A stretch of DNA of 13,206 nucleotides from Ekhidna sp. GTDB taxonomy: Bacteria > Bacteroidota > Bacteroidia > Cytophagales > Cyclobacteriaceae. The notes below the pieces were generated by a model. That model saw nothing but the letters and a program-made list of their open reading frames with translations. It ran no database searches and had not been told where the DNA came from. Positions 6,922 through 12,867 of this stretch are shown in pieces; position 1 is the stretch's first letter, and each line of letters opens with the position of its first letter. The stretch lies in contig JABSPG010000053.1 in NCBI GenBank assembly GCA_013214445.1, positions 1 through 13,206 of the forward strand, given 5' to 3'. Position numbers and translations under genes: made by a program.

Positions 6922-7468
6922 AATTCACCTCCTCCATTATTGTTGTTTTTAATTTATCCTTAGCTCTTTTATACTGCGATTTTGAGGTTGATTCCGATAT
7001 TCCAAGTATTTCACTTATTTCTTTATGGTCGTATCCTTCGAATAAGTACAGAGACAAAACAGTTCTGAATCCCGAAGGCAGTCCTTTCATAGCCTTTTTC
7101 ACTTGTTCCACGGAATAAGTGGGTTCAGTAATCTCTGTTTCAAACTCTGTCGCATCTTCTTTTACATTCTCAGCGAGCATCAAGTCTTTCTTTATTTTCT
7201 GAACTTGATTCAGCGCTTTATTTATCACAATTCTTTTTAGCCACGCCCCAAAGGATGCATCTGCTCTATACGAATCCAGCTTTTGAAAAGCACTCACAAA
7301 TGCCTCCTGCAGGACATCTTCAGCTTCATCATGGTCACCAATGATTCTCAAAGCTGTATTGAACATGGCCTTACTGTACAATTTGTATATTTCAAATTGC
7401 GCAGATCGATCATTTCTCCTACATCTATCGATCAATTCGGCGTGAATATTTACTGTACTTGCTTCCAA
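6914..7468 (-). CDS. ECF (RpoE-like) RNA polymerase sigma factor
   Basis: A 184-residue extracytoplasmic-function sigma factor. Region 2 (about 12-80) contains DHDEAEDVLQEAFVSAF, the core-binding and -10 recognition helix area. Region 4 (about 120-178) has PSGFRTVLSLYLFEGYDHKEI and the helix-turn-helix LGISESTSKSQYKRAK for -35 recognition. The frame is closed upstream by TAA at 7472-7474, and no ATG occurs before residue 35, so the start is most likely TTG at 7468 (TTG at codon 12 is less likely because it would leave a short N-terminus). The C-terminal codons contain GGAGGAGGTG, which works as a Shine-Dalgarno sequence for the next gene. As the first gene of the sigma/anti-sigma/repeat-protein operon, it may control its own transcription, as is usual for such units. 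Confidence 0.95.
   Translation of the reverse strand: MEASTVNIHAELIDRCRRNDRSAQFEIYKLYSKAMFNTALRIIGDHDEAEDVLQEAFVSAFQKLDSYRADASFGAWLKRIVINKALNQVQKIKKDLMLAENVKEDATEFETEITEPTYSVEQVKKAMKGLPSGFRTVLSLYLFEGYDHKEISEILGISESTSKSQYKRAKDKLKTTIMEEVNYG
6922..6936 (-). promoter_or_regulatory. Shine-Dalgarno-like GGAGGAGGTG ahead of the anti-sigma gene
   Basis: Within the last codons of the sigma gene the minus strand reads GGAGGAGGTGAATT just before the ATG at 6921. Purine-rich Shine-Dalgarno sequences are scarce ahead of the other genes in this window, so this one may ensure strong translation of the regulator that restrains the sigma factor. Confidence 0.5.
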
Positions 7469-7632
7469 TTCTTAAGGTTAGTTCGTGTTAAAGACTGGTA
7501 CATTCTCAAGGGGTTGCATCTAGCCAAATAAAAAGAAGAAATTCTTTAAGGTAGGTTATGCAGCATCACCAATGACTTCATTAAGAACATTTTCTATGGT
7601 CAGGCGTTTTTTTTAAACAAGATCTTTTTAAT

Positions 7633-7667
7633 ATCTCTACCTTTATTCTTTTAACTCATTTAGAGAT
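7633..7667. promoter_or_regulatory. Inverted repeat ATCTCTA...TAGAGAT in the sigma/PorE-like intergenic region
   Basis: The 252-nt gap between the sigma gene (7468) and the PorE-like gene (7721) is the only long non-coding stretch here. It must hold two divergent promoters, but no clear TAnnTTTG box was seen in it. The one notable structure is this 7-bp perfect inverted repeat with 21 nt between the arms, about 54 nt upstream of the plus-strand gene. A T8 run lies at 7607-7614. An operator role is possible, but chance is not excluded. Confidence 0.2.
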
Positions 7668-7720
7668 AGAGGTTTAGGGTTATTTAATTAGACTTGTACT
7701 AGAATATTTTTTTGACGATT

Positions 7721-9277
7721 ATGTTAAGAGCTTTTCAAGCATTCTTTATTGTTTCTACTTTGCTTATGTGCGTTAGTGCAAATGGCCAGTCGCTGTATAA
7801 GATGTATGGGGATGCAGAAGAAGCATTCTTCAATGAGAAGTTTGCTGAGGCTTTGACGCTCTTTCAAGACATTGAACAGATTGAGTCGAACTATCAGGAC
7901 ATCCAATATCGAATTGAAATATGTAAGCTTTTGTCCATTACGCAATATGAGGATATCCAGCGTTTTCGTGATTTCGAAGAAGTGATGTCAAAACAGGATA
8001 AATTCTATTATTACTGGGAGGGTAGGATATTATTGAAGAAATATGAATTTGATAAAGCACAAGTTTCGTTAAAGAAGTTTATCAATCTTCCAGCCAAAAA
8101 GAGCGAGGAAATTTTAGATGAGGCTAGAAGGTGGTCGAATTGGGCTGTCACTGCCAAGAAGTTTATGGATGACCCAAAATTCTATGAGATTCATCTCTTA
8201 GAGAAGGGACTAAATACAAAGTATGCAGAGCTGAGTCCAGTGTATTTTGCCGATAAAGAAGAGTTGTTATTTCTTTCGAATAGAAATGATCAGATTCCAG
8301 ATCAATATCAGATTTATCACACGAAACATGTAGGGGAAAGAAGTTGGTCTGATCCAGAAGTAGTTTATAACGTTGGTGTCTTCACCAGAGACAATTCTAA
8401 TATAGAGGTGGTGGCAGAGGATGGCCGTTTGTTCCAATTTAGAACAGATAAAGGAGGTGATCTCTTTTACAGCGAGCCAAGAGATGAAAAAACAGGATGG
8501 TCTTCGCCGCAGGAATTTGACAGCAAGATCTCCTCATCTCACTTGAGTTCTCATTTTTTCATCAATGAACATGAAGATCGAATCATTTTTGCTAAAAACG
8601 TAGGTACCAAGAAGGATCCAAACCTAGACATTTTTGAATCATATAAAGATCCTGTTTCAGGAGATTGGAGTAAGCCAGCCTTATTTTCAACATCTATCAA
8701 CAGTGAGTACAATGAAGATAGTCCCTACCTCAGCCCGGATGAAAAAACACTTTATTTTGCCTCCGATGGTCATGAGACAATGGGAGGGTATGACATCTTC
8801 AAGTCTGAGTTTGACTCTGCCACTCTTTCTTGGACAGAGCCTGAAAATTTAGGCTTTCCGGTAAATTCTCCGGATGATGAAATCCATTTCAAATTGAATA
8901 GTGATCAGATGTCAGGCTATTTCACATCAAACAGATTACACACCATTGGTGACTATGATATTTTCTTTTTCTGGGAGATCCATACTGTAAAGATCAGGGG
9001 TAGAATAGTGGATGAATCCACTGGTGAGCCTGTCGCAAATGCAAAGATATTTTTCCGACCTGTTGAGTATACAGATATGTATTTCTATTCACCTATTGAT
9101 GAGAATGGACAGTATGAGATGGAAATCAATGCCGATGATGTATATCAGGTGGAGATAAAAATGACTGACGCTGGTGATCCAATATCGCTAGAGGACTTTG
9201 AAATACACGCTACTGGGGGAGTGAATACGACACATCTAAAAGACTTCTATTTGGGTAAGTCAACAGATCGTCCATAA
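7721..9277 (+). CDS. PorE-like envelope protein: TPR + PD40 propeller + CRD, no OmpA domain
   Basis: A 518-residue exported protein counted from the ATG at 7721; an in-frame TTG three codons earlier is less likely. The signal peptide is residues 1-23 (cleavage near ANGQ-S). Residues about 26-150 form TPR-like helical repeats (YGDAEEAFFNEKFAEALTLF). PD40/WD40-like propeller blades follow, with LSPVYFADKEELLFLSNR at 171-188, SPYLSPDEKTLYFASDG at 334-350 followed by GGYDIFKS, and GYFTSNR...GDYDIFFF at 399-417. Residues about 424-512 are a carboxypeptidase-regulatory-like beta domain (IRGRIVDESTGEPVANA). The order TPR-PD40-CRD is that of PorE-like proteins of the type IX secretion and envelope machinery, which then carry an OmpA peptidoglycan-binding domain. 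Here the protein stops after the CRD, and only 88 nt remain before fabH. A role in type IX secretion is therefore uncertain. Confidence 0.85.
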   Translation: MLRAFQAFFIVSTLLMCVSANGQSLYKMYGDAEEAFFNEKFAEALTLFQDIEQIESNYQDIQYRIEICKLLSITQYEDIQRFRDFEEVMSKQDKFYYYWEGRILLKKYEFDKAQVSLKKFINLPAKKSEEILDEARRWSNWAVTAKKFMDDPKFYEIHLLEKGLNTKYAELSPVYFADKEELLFLSNRNDQIPDQYQIYHTKHVGERSWSDPEVVYNVGVFTRDNSNIEVVAEDGRLFQFRTDKGGDLFYSEPRDEKTGWSSPQEFDSKISSSHLSSHFFINEHEDRIIFAKNVGTKKDPNLDIFESYKDPVSGDWSKPALFSTSINSEYNEDSPYLSPDEKTLYFASDGHETMGGYDIFKSEFDSATLSWTEPENLGFPVNSPDDEIHFKLNSDQMSGYFTSNRLHTIGDYDIFFFWEIHTVKIRGRIVDESTGEPVANAKIFFRPVEYTDMYFYSPIDENGQYEMEINADDVYQVEIKMTDAGDPISLEDFEIHATGGVNTTHLKDFYLGKSTDRP

Positions 9278-9365
9278 GCTAGGACACCTTCTTGACCAAA
9301 TGCGTCATTCAGTCTTCTAGGCAAAATATTGCGCATTAATTATATTCGAAATAAAATAAGACAAC

Positions 9366-10373
9366 ATGTATACTTCAATTATAGCCGGTCTAGGACATTA
9401 TGTACCCGATAATGTTGTGACCAACGATGATCTGTCAAAGATCATGGAAACCAGTGATGAATGGATCGTAGAACGCACGGGCATCCATGAAAGAAGATGG
9501 ATAGATCCCGCCACAGGTGACAGCCCTTCTACAATGGGCACAAAAGCAGCTCGAATGGCTATTGAAAATGCTGGCCTTACTCCAGACGATATTGACTTCA
9601 TCATTTTTGCGACACTTAGCCCGGATTATTACTTCCCTGGTCCAGGAGTGATGGTGCAAGAACAACTAGGTATTAAAGAGATCGGGGCACTAGATGTCAG
9701 GAACCAATGTAGTGGATTTGTATATGGACTATCTGTTGCTGATCAGTTCGTCAAAACAGGAATGTATAAGAATGTTCTTGTAATTGGCGCTGAAAACCAT
9801 TCTGGTGGCCTTGAGAAGTCTACGAGAGGTCGTGGGGTCACCGTGATCTTTGGTGATGGAGCAGGTGCAGCGGTGCTTCAAAGGTCTGAAGATTCTGCTA
9901 GAGGTATACTGTCTACTCACCTACATTCGGAAGGAAAGCATGCAGAGGAGCTATCATTACTTGGGCCCAATACTAGCAGATGGGTTCCTGAGATAATGGA
10001 AGACAATGACCCTGAGGATGCTAGCTACTATCCATACATGAACGGAAATTTCGTTTTTAAGCATGCAGTTACACGCTTTATGGAGGTAATAGGAGAAGCC
10101 TTGATGACCAATGGTAAGAAACCTGAAGAAATAGATTTATTAGTTCCACACCAAGCAAACCTGCGAATCAGTCAATTTGTGCAGAAGAAAATGGGGTTAT
10201 CTGATGATCAAGTGTACAACAACATCATGAGATATGGCAACACCACAGCAGCATCGATCCCAATAGCAATGAGCGAGGCTTTCCAAGAAGGAAAGATCAA
10301 AGAAGGTGATCTTGTATGTTTAGCTGCTTTTGGGAGTGGATTTACATGGGCATCTTCATTGATTAGATGGTAA
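9366..10373 (+). CDS. fabH: 3-oxoacyl-ACP synthase III (FabH family)
   Basis: A 335-residue thiolase-fold condensing enzyme of typical length. In FabH it joins an acyl-CoA primer to malonyl-ACP and releases CO2 to start fatty acid synthesis. The catalytic triad is clear: C115 in VRNQCSGFVYGL, H262 in LLVPHQANLRI and N292 in RYGNTTAASIP. The N-terminus has the usual GLGHYVPDNVVTN and TSDEWIVERTGIHERR, and the C-terminus has GDLVCLAAFGSGFTWAS. An acidic insertion, ELSLLGPNTSRWVPEIMEDN (195-214), is common in Bacteroidota homologues. The gene stands alone rather than beside plsX, rpmF or fabD, so it may be a secondary paralogue with a different primer (branched or long-chain acyl-CoA) or a pathway-specific KAS III. 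The symbol marks the family, not proof of the housekeeping role. Confidence 0.92.
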   Translation: MYTSIIAGLGHYVPDNVVTNDDLSKIMETSDEWIVERTGIHERRWIDPATGDSPSTMGTKAARMAIENAGLTPDDIDFIIFATLSPDYYFPGPGVMVQEQLGIKEIGALDVRNQCSGFVYGLSVADQFVKTGMYKNVLVIGAENHSGGLEKSTRGRGVTVIFGDGAGAAVLQRSEDSARGILSTHLHSEGKHAEELSLLGPNTSRWVPEIMEDNDPEDASYYPYMNGNFVFKHAVTRFMEVIGEALMTNGKKPEEIDLLVPHQANLRISQFVQKKMGLSDDQVYNNIMRYGNTTAASIPIAMSEAFQEGKIKEGDLVCLAAFGSGFTWASSLIRW

Positions 10374-10396
10374 AACCTTAAGCAGGTCTATTCTTT

Positions 10397-10420
10397 AAAT
10401 TGGACTAAACCCAATTTTTT
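10397..10420 (+). terminator. Intrinsic terminator of fabH
   Basis: AAATTGG (10397-10403) pairs with CCAATTT (10411-10417) over a 7-nt loop, and the T-run continues to 10420. It lies 23 nt after the fabH stop. The stem is short but ends directly in six T residues, a usual terminator form in AT-rich genomes. Confidence 0.55.
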
Positions 10421-10471
10421 ATCGATAAAACTCATATGATCAGTCTTTAAATTATATTTTAACAAGTAATT

Positions 10472-10509
10472 ATTTACTTATTTCAATTTTACACTTGAAA
10501 TAAGTAAAT
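10472..10509. promoter_or_regulatory. Perfect 15-bp inverted repeat, likely operator of small gene 1
   Basis: ATTTACTTATTTCAA (10472-10486) is repeated inverted as TTGAAATAAGTAAAT (10495-10509) with an 8-nt spacer and no mismatch. fabH already has a nearer terminator and no T-run follows, so this is not needed as a terminator. The right arm runs into a perfect TAnnTTTG box (10505-10512), so the dyad covers the -35 to -7 region of a promoter for the small gene starting at 10548. That position suits a repressor site. As RNA it would form a long but AT-only hairpin. Confidence 0.45.
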
Positions 10510-10512
10510 TTG
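10505..10512 (+). promoter_or_regulatory. Candidate -7 box (TAAATTTG) of small gene 1
   Basis: Exact match to the Bacteroidota -7 consensus TAnnTTTG, 35 nt before the ATG at 10548; the transcript leader would be about 30 nt. No TTG is found at the -33 position, so the promoter would be weak or need an activator. A second small inverted repeat, TTTGTT-CTC-AACAAA (10509-10523), covers the predicted start of transcription. Confidence 0.4.
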
Positions 10513-10547
10513 TTCTCAACAAAGTATAAACATCAAATTACTCAGAT

Positions 10548-10706
10548 ATGAAATTCGTTAGAACACTACTTGGAAAGTCCTCAAATGAAAACCAGCTGAA
10601 ACTGAAAAAGGAGTCGAACGGAGAATGGGTTGTGAGAAAAGGATCTACCGTCCTGTACATTGGTTCGAAGGATAAATGCAAAACCTACATGAGTCACGCC
10701 ATGTAG
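10548..10706 (+). CDS. Small protein 1 of a tandem paralogous pair, 52 aa, unknown family
   Basis: A 52-codon gene (ATG 10548, TAG 10704-10706) encoding a basic protein that begins MKFVRTLLGK. It is real because the next gene, at 10879, encodes a clear paralogue. Over residues 25-52 (GEWVVRKGSTVLYIGSKDKC onward), 14 of 28 positions are identical to the partner and most others are conservative. Shared elements are G-[ED]-W-x-V, LYIG-x-K, C44 and YM. There is no signal peptide or transmembrane helix. The short beta-rich pattern with one Trp and one Cys suggests a small compact fold or a binding partner of a larger protein. I do not recognise the family. It has its own candidate promoter with a 15-bp dyad and a strong terminator, so it is a single-gene transcript, perhaps expressed at high level. 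Confidence 0.8.
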   Translation: MKFVRTLLGKSSNENQLKLKKESNGEWVVRKGSTVLYIGSKDKCKTYMSHAM

Positions 10707-10728
10707 AGGTCAAATATTCCTAATCGTG

Positions 10729-10762
10729 GGCAATACAAATTTTTTGTGTTGCCTTTTTTTTT
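10729..10762 (+). terminator. Strong intrinsic terminator between the two small genes
   Basis: GGCAATACAAA (10729-10739) pairs along 11 bp (one G-T pair) with TTTGTGTTGCC (10743-10753) over a 3-nt loop, followed by nine T residues (10754-10762). It is 22 nt past the stop of small gene 1 and is the clearest terminator in the window. It shows that the two small genes are separate transcription units. Confidence 0.92.
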
Positions 10763-10792
10763 GTTCGTCGATAAAATATAAGTATTCGTGTA

Positions 10793-10859
10793 AATAATTG
10801 TATTATAAATTAATAAATATTAATAAAATTATTTTCATTAGTCATTAAATACAATTATT
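10793..10859. promoter_or_regulatory. 12-bp inverted repeat framing the upstream region of small gene 2
   Basis: AATAATTGTATT (10793-10804) and AATACAATTATT (10848-10859) are perfect inverses 43 nt apart, inside a very AT-rich stretch that forms the only promoter space of small gene 2. A TAATTTTA sequence (10859-10866), a 7-of-8 match in form to the -7 box, directly follows the right arm. The arrangement suggests paired operators with DNA looping or bending, but low complexity makes chance a real possibility. Confidence 0.3.
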
Positions 10860-10878
10860 AATTTTAATACATCTCACC

Positions 10879-11040
10879 ATGAATTTCTTTAGATTATTTG
10901 CAAGAAAAGGAAATGACAGTAAAATTCGTTTGACTAGATCTCAAACGGGTGATTGGATGGTAAAAAGAGGCTTAAGCATCTTATATATCGGAACAAAGGA
11001 AAAATGTGAAAATTATATGAAACACACACTCTGTGTCTAG
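10879..11040 (+). CDS. Small protein 2 of a tandem paralogous pair, 53 aa, unknown family
   Basis: A 53-codon gene (ATG 10879, TAG 11038-11040) encoding a basic protein that begins MNFFRLFARKGND. Its core GDWMVKRGLSILYIGTKEKC aligns without gaps to small protein 1, and YMKH follows as YMSH does there. One residue gap is needed in the N-terminal third. The conserved Cys is C43, with a second Cys (C52) at the very C-terminus that the paralogue lacks. Both N-termini pair aromatic residues with Arg (MKFVR and MNFFR), hinting at a short amphipathic helix. The DNA sequences differ at many synonymous positions while the protein pattern is kept, which points to an old duplication under selection. The gene ends 6 nt before the stop of the convergent alpha/beta hydrolase. 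Function is unknown. Confidence 0.8.
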   Translation: MNFFRLFARKGNDSKIRLTRSQTGDWMVKRGLSILYIGTKEKCENYMKHTLCV

Positions 11041-11046
11041 CTATGG

Positions 11047-11874
11047 TTAATTGTTTGCAAAGCGGTCAATCATTTGATAGACCGCTTTGATAATTTCCTC
11101 TGGATTAGACCAAGGAACAAAATGATTTTCGCCTTCAAGGATAGTAATAGTTGTGAGAGAGTCCTTAAGCATTTTACTAGCAAAAGAGGCGTTTTCTGCC
11201 GGAACAAGTATATCATCTGTGCCTTGAATTACTATAGAGGGGATATTAATTTTCTTCCATAGTGGCAGCATTCTTTCTAGCTCATCTTTGAGAGCAAGGA
11301 TTTCCGAATTACTAACCTCAAATTCTTTAGGAGTAAAAAATGCTCCAATTTTCGTATCTATGATCTTCCTATACCACTCTTCTTCTTCCATTTCTGGGTC
11401 TAGTGATGGAGCTACAAAGACTAGCCCTTCATACGAATCTGGGTAATCCATGGCCATTCGAGCAATCACAGGTCCTCCTAAAGAGTGACCAATTAAGATC
11501 TTCTTCTTTTTTGGGAATTGGTTGAGTACCTGGTTAATTTGAAATGCCTGTGTTTCAAGGGAATTCTCTGATTCTCCAAAATCCGAAAAACCAAACCCTG
11601 GACGATCCACAGCTAGCAGGTCAAAATCAGCTAGGATTGAATCAGCTTTAAAAAAATCAATAAAGGCATTCCATGATCCCGGAGAACCATGGATAAAAAT
11701 CAGCATTGTATTCCTGTTTTGGTCTATATATGCGTAGTGCATATTACGATCGTTCACTTGCAGGTTTCCTATTTGCAGGCCTGCATAGTCTTCCAACTCA
11801 TCCTTGGCATCTTCATCATCCATTCTAAACTCACAAGATGTAATCAGAGAAAACAGTATCAATATTTTTTTCAT
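11047..11874 (-). CDS. Lipoprotein alpha/beta hydrolase
   Basis: A 275-residue hydrolase starting at the ATG at 11874. The frame extends to a GTG at 11940, but that would hide the signal peptide and overlap purC. The N-terminus MKKILILFSLITSC is a classic lipoprotein signal with lipid-carrying C14, so the enzyme is membrane-anchored on the periplasmic or surface side. The oxyanion loop is HGSPG (62-66), the nucleophile elbow GHSLGG has S131, the acid is D220 or D221 in GTDD, and the base is H251 in GENHFVPW. A cap segment rich in Glu/Trp (160-205) sits between S131 and the acid. The fold fits esterases, lipases or haloalkane-dehalogenase-like enzymes; the substrate cannot be told. The gene diverges from purC across 49 nt and ends 6 nt from small gene 2. 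Confidence 0.92.
   Translation of the reverse strand: MKKILILFSLITSCEFRMDDEDAKDELEDYAGLQIGNLQVNDRNMHYAYIDQNRNTMLIFIHGSPGSWNAFIDFFKADSILADFDLLAVDRPGFGFSDFGESENSLETQAFQINQVLNQFPKKKKILIGHSLGGPVIARMAMDYPDSYEGLVFVAPSLDPEMEEEEWYRKIIDTKIGAFFTPKEFEVSNSEILALKDELERMLPLWKKINIPSIVIQGTDDILVPAENASFASKMLKDSLTTITILEGENHFVPWSNPEEIIKAVYQMIDRFANN
11058..11089. terminator. Hairpin at convergent gene ends (CAAAGCGGTC / GACCGCTTTG)
   Basis: Perfect 10-bp arms at 11058-11067 and 11080-11089 surround a 12-nt loop, inside the last codons of the alpha/beta hydrolase and 17 nt after the stop of small gene 2. The sequence after it on the plus strand is ATAATTT, so a T-run is weak. It is the only candidate terminator for small gene 2 and would be transcribed from both sides. 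Confidence 0.4.
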
Positions 11875-11909
11875 AGCAATGGATAACAGACATTCTTTTT
11901 CTGAAAAGC

Positions 11910-11917
11910 TATATTTG
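11910..11917 (+). promoter_or_regulatory. Candidate -7 box (TATATTTG) of purC
   Basis: Exact match to TAnnTTTG ending 6 nt before the purC ATG at 11924, so the mRNA would have almost no leader. No TTG is seen at the -33 position. If the true promoter is elsewhere, the alternative in-frame ATG at 11879 could be used instead. Confidence 0.3.
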
Positions 11918-11923
11918 CCGTCT

Positions 11924-12862
11924 ATGTCCAAAGGCATCACTACAACAGATTTTCAGTTCGAAGGACTAACTGGTAAGTATACTGGAAAGGTTCGTGAAGT
12001 TTATAAGTTTGGCGATAGGCTAGCCATGATTGCCACAGATAGAATTTCAGCTTTTGATGTGGTTTTACCTAAACCGATTCCCTACAAGGGACAGGTTTTG
12101 AATCAGCTGGCAGCTAAGTTCCTTTCAGCAACTGCCGACATAGTACCAAATTGGGTAGAAGCTACTCCTCATCCGAATGTTACTTTTGGAAAAAGATGTG
12201 AGCCGTTCAAAGTAGAGATGGTAATCCGTGGATACCTAACAGGTCATGCATGGAGGGAATATCGAGAGGGAAAGCGTATCCTTTGTGGTGTTTCCATGCC
12301 AGATGGTATGAAAGAAAATCAGCAGTTTTCTGAACCAATAATTACTCCCACGACCAAAGCAGATGAAGACCATGACGAGGATATTTCCAGAGAAGAAATA
12401 CTTTCAAATGGAATCGTTAGCGAGCCGGACTACTTGAAATTGGAGGAATATACCCGAGAGCTTTTCAAAAGAGGTACTGAAATTGCCGCGCAGCGAGGAT
12501 TGATTTTGGTTGATACAAAATATGAGTTTGGTAAGTTTGAAGGTGAGATCTACTTGATTGATGAAGTACATACCCCTGATTCTTCCAGATATTTCTATTC
12601 TGAGCCTTATGATGCCTTGCTGCAAAAGGGAGAGCAACAAAAGCAACTATCCAAAGAATTTGTCCGCCAGTGGTTAATTTCTGAAGGTTTTCAGGGAAAA
12701 GAAGGGCAAAAAATACCAGATATGCCTGAAGAACGAATTCAAATGATATCGGATAGATACATAGAACTTTATGAGAACATCTCCGGCGAAAAGTTTGTTA
12801 AGGACGAATACTCAAATAAATTAGCCCGAATAAAAGAAGAAATAACCCATATATCCCAATAA
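11924..12862 (+). CDS. purC: Phosphoribosylaminoimidazole-succinocarboxamide synthase (SAICAR synthase)
   Basis: PurC joins CAIR with aspartate using ATP to make SAICAR in purine biosynthesis, in the cytoplasm. The protein has 312 residues from the ATG at 11924, matching the longer (about 300-residue) form found in Bacteroidota. Motifs are in order: GKVREVYKFGDRLAMIATDR (ATP-binding strand pair), SAFDVVLPKPIPYKGQ, VEMVIRGYLTGHAWREY, PIITPTTKADEDHDEDIS and RGLILVDTKYEFGKF followed by LIDEVHTPDSSRY. The frame is open further upstream to a TTG at 11804 and has another ATG at 11879. The chosen start puts KVREVY at the family position and avoids overlap with the divergent lipoprotein gene. The STAS gene follows after 5 nt and is probably cotranscribed. 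Confidence 0.97.
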   Translation: MSKGITTTDFQFEGLTGKYTGKVREVYKFGDRLAMIATDRISAFDVVLPKPIPYKGQVLNQLAAKFLSATADIVPNWVEATPHPNVTFGKRCEPFKVEMVIRGYLTGHAWREYREGKRILCGVSMPDGMKENQQFSEPIITPTTKADEDHDEDISREEILSNGIVSEPDYLKLEEYTRELFKRGTEIAAQRGLILVDTKYEFGKFEGEIYLIDEVHTPDSSRYFYSEPYDALLQKGEQQKQLSKEFVRQWLISEGFQGKEGQKIPDMPEERIQMISDRYIELYENISGEKFVKDEYSNKLARIKEEITHISQ

Positions 12863-12867
12863 ATACT

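Noticed and set aside
9278..9365. Promoter of fabH with TATATTCG at 9341-9348
   Set aside because: It has one mismatch to TAnnTTTG and no TTG at the right distance, so it is too weak to list as a feature.
9278..9365. Remnant of an OmpA domain downstream of the PorE-like gene
   Set aside because: The 88-nt gap is far too short, and no frame in it resembles the OmpA C-terminal motif.
11804..11923. Extended N-terminus for purC (TTG at 11804 or ATG at 11879)
   Set aside because: The extra residues do not match the family, and the TTG version overlaps the divergent lipoprotein gene. The ATG at 11924 places KVREVY where it is expected.
11875..11940. Extended hydrolase start at GTG 11940
   Set aside because: It would bury a good lipoprotein signal (MKKILILFSLITSC) 22 residues inside the protein and overlap purC.
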